Shown in pieces: positions 34,855 through 45,971 of a stretch of 64,000 nt of DNA. How positions within the stretch are numbered: the stretch's first letter is position 1; each line of letters opens with the position of its first letter. The position numbers and the translations under genes were made by a program. Origin of the DNA: Heliocidaris erythrogramma (lineage: Eukaryota; Echinodermata; Echinoidea; Camarodonta; Echinometridae); the NCBI GenBank assembly GCA_025617745.1, contig CM046871.1:35148294-35212293 (forward strand), given 5' to 3'. A model generated the notes under the pieces. That model was not told the DNA's origin. It saw only the letters and a program-made list of their open reading frames with translations, and did not search any database.

Positions 34855-35060
34855 TAATAATAATAATATTGGGTATTTTTATAGCGCTCATATCCACCAC
34901 GAATAAGGTGCTCAAGGCGCTCCAATATTACCCCTGCTCTAGCTAGGCTACCGAATTCGGTGCTCACAGCATTCAAGGAATTCCTTCCTACCGGTACCCA
35001 TTTAACACCTGGGTTGAGAGTGGCAAATGTAGATTAATGTCTTGCCAAAAGAACACTCAT
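34855..35060 (-). mobile_element. SINE 3' part, antisense, 5'-truncated
   Basis: It begins with AATAATAATAATAAT, then TTTTTATAGCGCTCATATCC and CCTACCGGTACCCATTTAAC, matching the 3' half of the SINE at 35345 in reverse orientation. The tRNA-like head is missing. Confidence 0.65.
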
Positions 35061-35344
35061 TAAAGTACTCAAGAGAGCAACCAAAAAAAAAAAATCAAAA
35101 AGCATTAAGGAATCATTGTTAACTAGACAGATGAATCAAGATTTTAAATCATGTAACCTTTAAAACTCTTTCATAATTGTATTTGCATGGTTGAAAAGTT
35201 AGTTACACATTTTCCCCACCCTAAACCTTGTACAAATAAACAAAATATTAATACTTGCAACCCTCTTTGATAGATATTGCTGGCTTCTTAGAGAGAGGGA
35301 GGAGAAAAAAAAGCTATTATGGAGGTATTTATGGAGGTATTTAG

Positions 35345-35715
35345 TAGAGGAGTCGTAGTAGAGGAGTCGTAATCGAGTGGTTTAATCACTTGACTGGTAA
35401 TGCAAAGGTCGTGGGTCGAACCCCGGCACGGCACTTATGCTCTTGAGGAAGGCATTTTATCTACATTGCTTCTCTCCACCCAAGTGTTAAATGGGTACCC
35501 GGTAGGATGCGAACGTCATTGTGGTTGGATTAGCATGTGCTCGCTTGGAAACAGGCGACTGGCTGGAATGCTCCCCAGAAGAGTGGAGAATGTGCACTGT
35601 AATGTGCAGAATCGCAAATGAATCCAGTGACCGGGGTAATAATGCTGTAAGCGCTTTGGTCGGTTACATTGTAACTGGTAAGGCGCTTTATAAGAAACAG
35701 CTATTATTATTATTA
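35345..35715 (+). mobile_element. tRNA-derived SINE, full-length sense copy
   Basis: The head is tRNA-like: box A-like AATCGAGTGGTTTAATCAC and box B-like GTCGTGGGTCGAACCCC. A tRNA-unrelated body follows (GCTCTTGAGGAAGGCATTTT, GGGTACCCGGTAGGATGCG, AAGGCGCTTTATAAG), and a TATTAT tail. Its direction is opposite to the AP1S transcript. Confidence 0.8.
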
Positions 35716-36056
35716 TATTCATATTCACAAGGGTATGAAAGACCTGAAACAACATCACTAATAATCAATGACATAGACCCACAAAAAAGAGAAGAAACCT
35801 ATGTCCATTTCTATAAAATTTGAATATAAATCAATCACATTTTGCAAATTTAATCAAATAGTGTAAGTTTTTTTTTTCTCAAATTCCATATTTATAAGGT
35901 GCAATACAAAAATGATTTAAAAAACAATCTCCTCTAAGCTACGATAAAATCAATGTTCACTGGAATATTTGCACCACTGACACAGACATTCAGTTGCTGT
36001 TAACATGTAATGAAAGACAAATCATATAAGTGGTGAAATATTACTACACTTGTATA
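35716..36056. other. Intronic sequence
   Basis: Anonymous sequence up to the hAT target duplication. Confidence 0.4.
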
Positions 36057-38723
36057 TTAGGGGTGGGAGTTTCGGGTACTTTTTCAATTCGGGAACCCGA
36101 CGATTTTTCGGGCGGGTTCCCGGTTACCCGAAAATCATATAACACAAATTACAAGCTTATATTTACCCCTAAGAAGCTATTAACACTCGGAAAAACTCCT
36201 TCGTGTTTGGCACCTGAAATAAACAATTCAAGGGAAAAAAGAGACTGGGAAAATCGTGGGCGCAAGACATGATATTAGGCCTAAGCCTCCTAAATTTAAT
36301 CCATAAAAATCATCGATAATAATCATGCCAGCGCCTTAGCCTAGCCCTAGGCTTAGGTAAATAACGGTCAACAGTCCCTTGCACATGTTTATCCAAAAAT
36401 ACATACATGAACTTGAAAGGAAGGGAAATACAATGAAATCTCAAAGAAAAACTTGTTTGAGACGATGATCATGATTCTTTATAATTTTGCACGAGCAGCC
36501 CTTGGGAATTTTGACATCTGATCGTAAAGAGGGCAAGAGGCACTTGTAGACAAACTTCACGCGTAGTATCAATTGATGTCCCTGACGAAAATGGCGAGCT
36601 TTCTCTGCTACAGTCCTCATACACACATACGTGTACACATTGTATTTCCCCACGCATGATCAACGATAGTTTCCTTCTCAAACAACTCATCGCGCCGCGT
36701 CAATTATTGAAATTCACACACACACATACACACACTTCATGTACCGCGCGCAGTCTACTGATATTCGTAAATGTATGCTAGTCCGATCTCTCTTCGTATA
36801 CACACAGACACGCTCATCAGATCATGCTTTTTTTATTTAGAATTTAGAAAGTGCAAGTTCATAAACGAAAACTGAAAACAAGATTTTTATAATAATAATA
36901 ATAATAATAATATGGACATTTGTATTGCGCCGGTATCCATCATGAAAGATGCTCATGGCGCATTATTATATTTTTTCCTCTTTTTTTTTTGGGGGGGGGG
37001 GATAATCATTTCTTTCTGACTCTCTCTCTCTCTCTCTCATAAATGACAGGGTTTATTTTAAAGAAAGGGTTCTTAAACTGCTTTGCCTGAATTAAAAAAA
37101 AATGCGTAGGCCTAGTTTATTAGCGTTTAGACAATAGTGATATAACCCTTATAAGTTATAACCCGTCCCTCAACGTTACGGCCCCACCCCTTCCCCCACG
37201 TGATGGAGATCGGAGACAATAATAAATGAAACAAAGGAAACATGCATACATGTAGATGTCTTCTCAAGAGTCAAGTAGTCAACAGGTAACTTTTCATTAT
37301 GACATTTTCGTTGTGCATGTATATGTAAATAAAGACGTTCTTTCAAAGGACTAAATGCAAAACAAAGAAGAGCTGGTATGTGTTTTCTGTCATCGGCATG
37401 ATCTTCATAACCATCATATCATCATCATAACATAATTATCATATCATCATGATTCATGATGATCGTCATCATAATCATCATCAAAGACATCATCATCATC
37501 ATTATCATCTTGATAATTATTATCGTGAAAACAAGTATCATCATCATAAAAAAATATCAAAAAATATCAAGCCAACCACTTCATCCCTGCACGACCGTAA
37601 CTTCATCCTTTTACGCACATGCGGTTCCCCTTTGATATTCGATCTGTTTATACGAAGCGCCTTCGCGCCCAATGCCGCGGCGGTGTGAATTAAGGATCAA
37701 AGGAACGGGGAGGAAAAAAGGCGCAAACCTTCGTTGGCTGGTTGGCATATTTTGCACATGTCATGACCTGTGGTCATCGAATGAGGTCACAAGCCCAATT
37801 TTATGAATGAAATTCTTGATCGTGCGCACTTTCGCATGAATGAAGGATAATATTTTGGATATATCGCCATGGATATAATCTGATTTTAGTAATTTCGAAT
37901 TTATTAATTGTGTGCTAAAGTTTCAGGAATTGTGACAGTGCCAAATCGTGCTCGCGCTTAATCTTGTTGATGTTAATACATCTGTTCATGTACGAGTCAT
38001 ATTCATGAATGAGATGCCGCGTGCGAGTATGGAGCGACGGTTGATGTTGAATATGGATGAGTTTGTAAGCTTTACGCCCGTTGATCGCTCATGACTACGA
38101 CATATTGTTTACTCCCAATAAGGGGGAAAGGCATTCAAATGCAAATTATGTTATGGGTTCGATGAACCAATGAGCATGCAGTCTCTGAATCGCGGCTGTG
38201 GGCTTTGCTGTCTGTGTTAATAGTAAGTTGAACGAATCGAAAGCGCATCACTGCAGTGGGGCGCTACATGTACAAGTCATATTCATGATGAGATGCCACG
38301 GGCGAGTAATCCGAGTATGGAGCGACGGTTGATGTTGAATATGGATGAGTTTGTAAACTTTACGCCCGTTGATCGCTCATGACTACGACATATTGTTTAC
38401 TCCCAATAAGGGGGAAGGGCATTCAAATGCAAATTATGTTATGGGTTCGATGAACCAATGAGCATGCAGTCTCTGAATCGCGGCTGTGGGCTTTGCTGTC
38501 TGTGTATAACAAATGTTATAGTAAGTTGAACGAATCCAAAGCGCATCACTGCAGTGGGGCGCTACATGGATTTTTCATTGAATGGATTTTTCATTTAATG
38601 GCTGATCGACGATGAGTAATCATTAAAATACTTATTTTCGGGAAACGGGCATGTAATATTTTGACCCGGGACCCGATGCTCTCGGGCGGGACTCGGGTAC
38701 CCGGTTTTTAGTCCCAGCACTAA
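36057..38723. mobile_element. Non-autonomous hAT element, 2.67 kb
   Basis: Ends TTAGGGGTGGGA and TCCCAGCACTAA are inverted, with an exact 8-bp duplication CTTGTATA (36049-36056 and 38724-38731). Subterminal GGGTACC/CGGGAACCCG motifs occur at both ends. No transposase frame is present. It contains a SINE tail (36893-36975), CAT triplets (37400-37560) and a ~290-bp tandem duplication (37986-38568). Confidence 0.88.
37986..38568. repeat. Tandem duplication inside the hAT element, ~290-bp unit
   Basis: Two copies (37986-38266 and 38267-38568) share TGGAGCGACGGTTGATGTTG, CATGACTACGACATATTG, CTCTGAATCGCGGCTGTGGG and GCATCACTGCAGTGGGGCGC. Confidence 0.9.
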
Positions 38724-38731
38724 CTTGTATA

Positions 38732-39479
38732 CCTCGGCAATCCTCTCTATGTTCACCTCTTCGTATATAACTCAAAATTTAGCCAGTTACTAAGATCATT
38801 AGGTGTCTACATGACAATATACCGGCATGTCTTTTGTACAATTGCAGTAGATCTCAAGAAATAGCTGAAAAAGTTGAAAAAGTACATGTACATGGTTGAT
38901 TTATTTCATTTCCACTACTTCATGTGTTTAATGTATTATGTATTAGAATAACTCAACTTAAATTTAAGCTAAGGAAGTAATGGGAAAGATTTGAAAAAGC
39001 TTCTTTTTTGCAGTCAGTCAGTGGCACAAGATTAAGTGGAGAGGAGGGGGTGGTTTACAAACATGTTCATGCATCAGCGCTAGCTTGAGTACATTTAAAA
39101 CAGCAATCATTTCATCACATTTCCTGCTCTTAAATTTCTCCTGGCATAATACGGTAATTTTCATCTTGGTAGAGACAGGCAGCAATAATGCTTTGCTTAC
39201 ATCTTTTACATGCATTTTTTTTTCTTTAACTTCGAGCACCAGCAGTCGGTTATTTTGGCACGAGTTCTACATGTACTATAGGAACCTGTATATAAAGACC
39301 GTAATCGTGTCTCCCTTGGGCGGTCTTTATATCCAGGTTTGACTACACAGACATTGTACAGCTAGCGGAGCAAGCAGGTTGAGTAGGAGAAGGGGAATAG
39401 GAGGTCAAAGGTCGAAGGTCAAGTAGGAGCTACAGGAAACCCATTTCTTCCAAGGCATTGCGGGTCGCCTCCAACTCCT
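38732..39479. other. Intronic sequence with a small hairpin and a triple AGGTCA-type site
   Basis: A hairpin at about 39283-39340 pairs CCTGTATATAAAGACCG with CGGTCTTTATATCCAGG and resembles the MITE at 54455. At 39402-39421 three half sites (AGGTCA, AGGTCG, AGGTCA) each follow the last by one A. Confidence 0.5.
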
Positions 39480-40450
39480 ACAGAGAAACAAGGAGACAGA
39501 AAAACAAGAGGGAGAGTGTCAGTACGATGCAACAGCCAGTGGGTATGGCAAGGGGTGGGTTGGGCAAGGAGGGGCTGCATTTTTACAGTCATGCTTTTTC
39601 GGGTTGGTCATTGAAATAAAGGGGAAGGTTTTTTTTAATTCCTACAAAGCTAGAGATCAGGAGACAGGAAAACAAGAGGGAGAGTGTCTGTATGATGGAA
39701 CAGCAAGTGGATCAAGCAAGGATGGATGTGGGAGGAGGATGGGGCTACATTACACATGCTTCAGGGCGTGAATATCTAGTGGATTGATTATCTGTATAAA
39801 GGATATTGTTTAATTCCTACAGAAAAATAAGATGGCAAAGTAACAAACGGGAGTAGGATGGAAGTAGTGGGCATGAAGTGAGGGGGGGGGGGGCACCACA
39901 GGTACATATTTATATTCTTGGGCTAGGGTCCTATACAGAAGGGTTAACAGTAGCAGGAGCGAGTATCTTCATGTACACGTAGTTCTCACAACGAGCAAGA
40001 GCAAGAGGGACAGTGTCACTTTGATGGAATGCCAATTCGATCACACATACATGTACTTGCTTTTTAAGCATTCAGGTAAAATAAACCATCACACCAAACG
40101 GAACATAAGAAAAGGAAATTGGGGGGGGGGGGGGGAGTGGGTCCAGCACACCAAATTAATAGGTACAGAGTAGAAGGGGAAGCCTCCACTGCATTTAGAG
40201 AGACGGGGAGCCTAGAAAAAAGAATGGACAATGACAGTTCTGATGGAATAGCAAATGGGGTATGAGGGTAACAAACCACCTAAATACACAATTTGAGTTG
40301 GGGTACACTGTATGTAGATGGCCACGTTTAATAGGAGAAAGCCCAATTAAATAGAGAAGAGATGAGAAAGAAAACGATAGGGCAAGTGTCTGTAGACTTG
40401 AATATCAATAAGTAAATAATAAATGACTTCCTAGTTAGTAAAGTTAAAAA
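39480..40450. repeat. Degenerate tandem array, ~170-bp period
   Basis: A motif like GGAGACAG(G/A)AAAACAAGAGG followed by GAGTGTC...GATGGAACAGCAAGTGG recurs near 39495, 39660, 39830, 39990, 40205 and 40355 with increasing divergence. The later units are recognisable only by GATGGAAT and short purine words. Confidence 0.5.
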
Positions 40451-40679
40451 TGACAAAGATGGACTGAAAGTTGAAAGTAGGAAGGAGGATGATGATTGCC
40501 AACAATCATTAGCCTTGAGGGGCAATGTAATGAGCAACTTTATACATCTTTGTATTTGAATGGAGAGAGTCCCAAGGTTGATAGAATATGAGATGTATCA
40601 GAAGAGTGGATGGCAATCGATTGCACAATGATCCACAGAAAATGGCTAGACATGGGTTGAGGTTCATAAGCATACAACA

Positions 40680-40818
40680 GGGGAGTATTTCATCAAGTGT
40701 CTTGTCAGTGATTTTTACTGACAACTGTTATAAGCTACTGAAATCCTTGTATCTGTTTGGCTGAGAGCAAATTTGTCAGTAAATATCAATGACAAAATGC
40801 TTGATGAAACGCTCCCCA
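40680..40818. mobile_element. Foldback MITE F1, reverse orientation
   Basis: GGGGAGTATTTCATCAAGTG at the left mirrors the GATGAAACGCTCCCC end at the right. The core is present in reverse as CTGTTTGGCTGAGAGCAAAT. Confidence 0.85.
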
Positions 40819-41295
40819 GGTGTGAGAAACAAGATACAGAGAGCTAGGTAGAGGATAAAATATGCCGCCATGGTGGAAACTCAACGAAAATGATCCCAAG
40901 GAGGAGAATGATACCGGTAGCAGACCATCTTACAAGAAAAAGGATGCATCTTACAAGAAGCATTCAAGGATTAGGAGAGGAATGGATGGATGGCAAGTCC
41001 ATAGTTACTCACGTTACATTTGGAGAGGATATGAGTTACATCTTAAGCTCCTGTTCTCTTACTACAGGTGTTAGGTAAATGAGTTTTAGTTACAACAATG
41101 CACACATATTAGAGTACATATATACAGTATCAAATCTTCAGAAGAAACATACTTTCTGCCAACCCTGCAAACGTTCCGTTACTCACGTTACATAATTAAA
41201 AAGGAAAAATGCAATGTAAGTAACCGTAAAATTGCCCATGGAGTGGATGAGGGCATATCGAGAGTTTCATGTTATGAGAATATATATATATATTT
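40819..41295. other. Intronic sequence
   Basis: Anonymous sequence ending in a TA repeat (41279-41298) at the border of the Penelope palindrome. Confidence 0.4.
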
Positions 41296-41317
41296 ATATG
41301 GCACGAAAAAGAGACAT

Positions 41318-41362
41318 GATAACGAAGCTTTTCGACCTGCACTCATCAGGTTATCACGCAGG
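41318..41362 (-). ncRNA. Hammerhead-like motif in the left Penelope arm
   Basis: Same sequence as 42651-42695 on the opposite strand: stem I GATAAC/GTTATC, core CTGATGAG, core CGAAA, palindromic stem III AAGCTT. See that entry for details. Confidence 0.5.
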
Positions 41363-41433
41363 TATAAAACAAATTACTTGAAATCAACTATATTATACTC
41401 GGTGAACCCGGACGCAACCTAGACGCCGTAATT

Positions 41434-42135
41434 TCAGAACAATCGCAAAGCTTGGACGAACTCCTTTTGTCTGCACAGAAGAGGTTCTTGCGATTGGATA
41501 TAAGCAGCTTCCAGAAAGCGTAAATGCGCTGAGCTTCTGGCCCGGGACATAATTGAAAATTGATCGTCGGCATAGCTTTGTGCGCAAGCTGGATTGTTCA
41601 GCAAGTGGAGACCAATCGCTGAATCGCATTTGGCTATCTTTGGTCTGTTAGCGTGCATTTCAGATTTGCAGGCACGGACGGGCTGCGTGCGCTGATTGGG
41701 TGTACGGTTCCGAATAATCGAGGGAATGTGTTGTTTAATGCGATCAGCCAACCGCTGAGAAGTACGGCCCACGTACCTGGCATCGCACCGGCACTGAAAT
41801 TGGTAAATAACATTACTCAAGTGGGGGGTGGGTAGTACATCCTTGCTAGTTGACGGTAGCATCCTGTGTGTAGAAAACACAATGCGTGTCGAAACCGCGT
41901 AATAGCAACGTGACACTGCGTGTTTGATCTGACTGGCGTATTTGTCAGATACCTTACCCCTCCAGGGTAGTTTGAGATACACGGGGCATTTGGCAGGTCC
42001 AAATCTGGTGTCAGATTTGGATTGTGCCTCCAGCGTCCGTGTTATGGTGCGAGATATAACATGCTCAGGGTAACCATTGTCAAGGAGGATAGTTTTGATT
42101 TTCGCGATTTCGGGAGCTAATTTGCACGCATTGTG
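41434..42135 (-). pseudogene. Penelope-like GIY-YIG endonuclease fragment, left copy
   Basis: Open minus-strand frame of about 235 codons with no true start, fused at its 5' side to the right copy, and ending in a stop at 41434. The N-terminal part (LLDNGYPEHVISRTI) resembles the linker after the reverse transcriptase. The endonuclease region has NVIYQFQCRCDARYVGRTSQ, which supplies the paired GIY/YIG-like motifs with two Cys, then RLADRIKQH with the conserved Arg and His. A later FLEAAYIQSQ offers the acidic residue. Penelope-like elements join an RT to such a nuclease for target-primed insertion. The RT is absent, so the copy cannot move by itself. Confidence 0.8.
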
Positions 42136-42579
42136 TTTTCTACACACAGGATGCTACCGTCAACTAGCAAGGATGTACTACCCACCCCCCACTTGAGTAA
42201 TGTTATTTACCAATTTCAGTGCCGGTGCGATGCCAGGTACGTGGGCCGTACTTCTCAGCGGTTGGCTGATCGCATTAAACAACACATTCCCTCGATTATT
42301 CGGAACCGTACACCCAATCAGCGCACGCAGCCCGTCCGTGCCTGCAAATCTGAAATGCACGCTAACAGACCAAAGATAGCCAAATGCGATTCAGCGATTG
42401 GTCTCCACTTGCTGAACAATCCAGCTTGCGCACAAAGCTATGCCGACGATCAATTTTCAATTATGTCCCGGGCCAGAAGCTCAGCGCATTTACGCTTTCT
42501 GGAAGCTGCTTATATCCAATCGCAAGAACCTCTTCTGTGCAGACAAAAGGAGTTCGTCCAAGCTTTGCGATTGTTCTGA
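42133..42579 (+). pseudogene. Penelope-like GIY-YIG endonuclease fragment, right copy
   Basis: The plus-strand frame encodes the same endonuclease region as 41434-42135 from FSTHRMLPSTSKDV to the same C-terminus QALRLF and stop, with no amino-acid difference seen over about 147 residues. It is truncated further at the 5' end. The identity between arms points to a very recent duplication, gene conversion, or an assembly artefact. Confidence 0.8.
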
Positions 42580-42650
42580 AATTACGGCGTCTAGGTTGCG
42601 TCCGGGTTCACCGAGTATAATATAGTTGATTTCAAGTAATTTGTTTTATA

Positions 42651-42695
42651 CCTGCGTGATAACCTGATGAGTGCAGGTCGAAAAGCTTCGTTATC
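42651..42695 (+). ncRNA. Hammerhead ribozyme-like motif of the Penelope element
   Basis: GATAAC (42658-42663) and GTTATC (42690-42695) form a 6-bp stem I. Between them lie CTGATGAG (42664-42671), TGCAGGT, CGAAA (42679-42683), the self-complementary AAGCTT overlapping the last A (42683-42688), and C at the cleavage position (42689). Stem II is weak: only one G-C pair is obvious, and GCAGGT could instead pair with ACCTGC upstream. A palindromic stem III would let two copies pair as a dimer, as described for hammerheads of Penelope-like elements. Confidence 0.55.
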
Positions 42696-42717
42696 ATGTC
42701 TCTTTTTCGTGCCATAT

Positions 42718-43736
42718 TGAAATTTTGCAGTACCAAGAAATTATTTGTATATATATTTATATACATGTACCATTGATAGATGATATTTATCCTTCCCCCA
42801 GGTGATGGAGCCAAACACACAAAGATATGTTGTTAGTAGTGATTGAAGTGTATCTGAGTAAAATGTTTAAGGTTTCCCAGAAGAAGAAAAAAAAAGGATA
42901 AGGAGATGGCTATTTTATGTGAAAGCAGAACACAATATCTATCTGAATTTTTGAAATACTTAGTTGCCAACTTGCCGTACATACACTGTACAATCACAAG
43001 ACAGTATACACCCTTGTACATGTATTTTGCATTCGCATGAACATTTTCTTTTTTTATGGGGAGGGGGGTGTTGATTTTGTTTCTGTGTTTTGTTCTTTGT
43101 TATTTAGGAAAAGTGAGATTTGCTCATGGCAATATCATGTACATGTAGAATTGCAAATGTACTTTTTTGTACACTTTTAGAACTTTGCAGAGCTAATTCC
43201 TTCACCGCTCCAGTGATTTTATTTGAAGATGCCATTTCTACATGTTGATGTACAATGTACAATGTTTTAGGCAACCAAATCTTTCACTATGACAGTTTGA
43301 TCCAGGATTTGGGCAACCACTGATATCAAGACCTGGTAAAGGGTATCTTCACTTCCCCCAATCATTTTACAAGATCAGTAATAATAATGATACAAGGTGA
43401 AAATTGTTTTAATATCTACACTGTATGTGAAGTTTGTAAATTGGATACAAGAGATTGCATGCTAGGTATTTCTCTAATGTTGTAAAACTAGCAATGAAAG
43501 ACACCACAAACAGGTTTTCTAAATGAACACTAATGTAAGATAAGGATGGAGTATTGTTTTCAGATATTCATGCAATTCTTTTTAGACACTTTTGTGTCAC
43601 AAATAAATATATTAAGCATTATTTCTGTTGAATGAGTAATGATGGCAAACAATGGGCAAACATATTCTTTACATGAACATAATTTTGTTCCACAGGATAA
43701 GGGATGCATACTTTTAACACTTCATTTCAAATAATT
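42718..43736. other. Intronic sequence, nothing recognised
   Basis: About 1 kb of AT-rich anonymous sequence, with TACATGTA motifs and no exon support. Confidence 0.4.
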
Positions 43737-43995
43737 TTGAGAGGGAGAGACAGATAGACAGAGAGAAAGAGAGAGAGCGAGAGAGAAAAAGAGAGAGCGA
43801 GGGAGAGAAAGAGAGAGCGAGGGAGAGAAAGAGAGAGAGAGCGAGAGAGAGAAAAAAAAAAGAAAAAGAGAGAGGAGATGAAGAGTGAGAGACAATAATG
43901 AGGAAGAAAAGCAGAAAAGCAGAAAAGGAGACATGAGAAAAAGACACAGAGGACGAGTGTGATAAAAAGAGAAAGACAAAGAATAATGATAACTA
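43737..43995. repeat. GA-rich purine tract
   Basis: GAGAGAGC/GAGAAAGA units with A runs. The minus strand reads as Ser/Leu/Phe low complexity only. Confidence 0.9.
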
Positions 43996-44825
43996 AGAGA
44001 GAAAGATTAAGATAGAAAGAGAAACAATTAATGTAAGATGAGTAGTGAGAAGGAGTGACAGGGGAGCCCGATTACTTTCCGTTTTTAAAGGGATAAAGAA
44101 ATAATAAAACAAGATGATCACTATTACTGATAACAAAATGAACACAAATTTGTGACTACTGCTGAACAAAATTTTTTTTTTTCTTTTCAGCTGACCTATC
44201 AATAAGGCTAGGCAGGGAGCTATCAAAGTTTGAATACATACTAGTTCTTTGCTAATTAAAAAGTCAGTTAATAGAATCAAATGTTTGCTTAAGAGAGTGC
44301 TACATTCATATTGATCAGTGATTATCAGGAAAGTGAGTGGGCTCTGTGAATTTATTGTGATTATTCTTTTATTCTTTTCTTTTGAAATGAACAGAGAGAT
44401 ACTGCTTGATACTGTATTTCTTTTGAATAAAAAGGTAATACAAATGTACTAATATTCCTCACTGATTCAAGTTTGAAATGGATGTAACAGATAACTGAAG
44501 ATAGAAGTAATACAATGTAGAGAGTGATTGTCCTTTCAAGATTATTAATCGGAGGAGTTAACTACACAGTATAGAAGTTGAATAAGAGTATGTGAATATT
44601 ATTATAATCATTGTCTTGCTCCACTCAGCTAACGACACACACACAAAAAGAAGAAATCATTTATTGATCTTTGAATGAGAAAGGAAACACCTTTAGATGT
44701 TCTTCACCACACTGATCAACAAAAACAAAAATACAATGAAATAATGATGTGGTAACACAAACCTACATGGTATGTAATGTTGTTAGGCCCCTTTCTTACT
44801 GCACCAGGACAGTGAAAGACATCTG
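43996..44825. other. Intronic sequence, nothing recognised
   Basis: AT-rich anonymous sequence of the large AP1S intron. Confidence 0.4.
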
Positions 44826-44972
44826 GACCCCGTTTCATAAAACTCATTATCAATAACAAGTTACAATGGTTGTTAAAAGCTACTGAAATCCTCGAAGTTT
44901 GATTGGCTGAGAGCAAATTTGTCATAGAAATGGGGTTGTTGTTAATTACAAGTTTTATGAAATAGGGCCCTG
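44826..44972. mobile_element. Foldback MITE, family F2
   Basis: The left arm CCCGTTTCATAAAACTCATT and the right arm AAGTTTTATGAAATAGGGCC are inverted. The core in reverse orientation is TTTGATTGGCTGAGAGCAAA. The arms differ from family F1 while the core is shared. Confidence 0.82.
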
Positions 44973-45113
44973 GAGGTCCTCCAGAATTCCTCCAGAGGAC
45001 ATACCAGAAAGACCATCCCAATAACATCAGATGACCAGCGTGTAAACACAAATAAAATTCCTCTCTGAAAACTTAGGGTGATCTGCAGAAAACCTAGAGA
45101 GGTAATTGCTTAA

Positions 45114-45647
45114 AGGTAGTACATAGTGTTTGCAAAGATCATAGATTTTTCAAATGTTTATTCGATCCAAGTGACCTACAGAAGAAGATAATGGTCGTTG
45201 GTCCGGTTAAAATCGGTCAAGGTTCAGAGATATAAAGGGTTATCTTTTCTCGAGCTGTATAGCGCAATCGTTGGCAAAGATATTCTCCTCCGCCAAATAA
45301 AGGTTTTACATAAGAAATCAAGTTCGTCGTTAAATAATATGATGAAGTAGTCTCACATGAAGATACTCCTAAAATTTCATGGCGATCGGCCAATGAATGA
45401 CTGAGATATAGGGCTTAGCAATTCTGCCTTTGTTGCTAAGGGATCACATTTTTATCGGGAGTCCCCCGATAAAAAGGCGATCCCTGAATTTTCAATAAAA
45501 TACATTAAATAGAAAAACGTTAATATCTCGAAAACTAAACAATATTAGAATCTGCGGTTTGGAGGGTTGGTTAGGTACCCCAGAGGGAGTGTTATAACAA
45601 AAAATGAATAAAATTATTTTTGAACCCCCCGACACTATGCACTACCT
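45114..45647. mobile_element. TTAA-flanked MITE, 534 bp
   Basis: TTAA lies at 45110-45113 and 45648-45651. Ends AGGTAGTACATAGTG and CACTATGCACTACCT are inverted with one or two mismatches. An inner hairpin pairs TTTTTATCGGGAGTC with the following CCCCGATAAAAA. Confidence 0.85.
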
Positions 45648-45705
45648 TTAATAGCAGAAAGTGCAGTATGAATGTCCTCGTCATTACTTTTAGATGAATT
45701 TCATC

Positions 45706-45855
45706 AGGGGCCTGTTTCATAAAACTTGTTATCAATAACAAGTTATTATAACAGTTACAAGCTACTGAAATACTTGCATCTGATTGGCTGAGAGCAAATT
45801 TGTTATAGATTTGTGGCAGTTGTTATTGATAGCAAGTATTATGAAACAGGGCCCT
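45706..45855. mobile_element. Foldback MITE F2
   Basis: Left GGGGCCTGTTTCATAAAAC, right TATTATGAAACAGGGCCCT, core CTGATTGGCTGAGAGCAAAT. Confidence 0.85.
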
Positions 45856-45971
45856 GCTGTAGTCATTTTTTGTGACAAGCGCATGCACATGCAGCTGATA
45901 CCCTCAGCTTTCATGTAAAAAAGGGAAAGGAATCATTGACAGAAGAGGACTAGAGTAACAGGGGACATTTT

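Larger units (their letters stand above)
41296..42717. mobile_element. Inverted Penelope-like pair with 593-bp arms
   Basis: The arms 41296-41888 and 42125-42717 are reverse complements over all segments I compared, with a 236-bp spacer. Each arm is the 3' part of a Penelope-like element. The 5' sides face each other and the 3' ends point outwards, both ending at ATATGGCACGAAAAAGAG (or its complement). The spacer is additional element sequence belonging only to the left (minus-strand) copy. The right copy starts at a CACGCATTGTG junction shared with the left copy. Confidence 0.92.
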
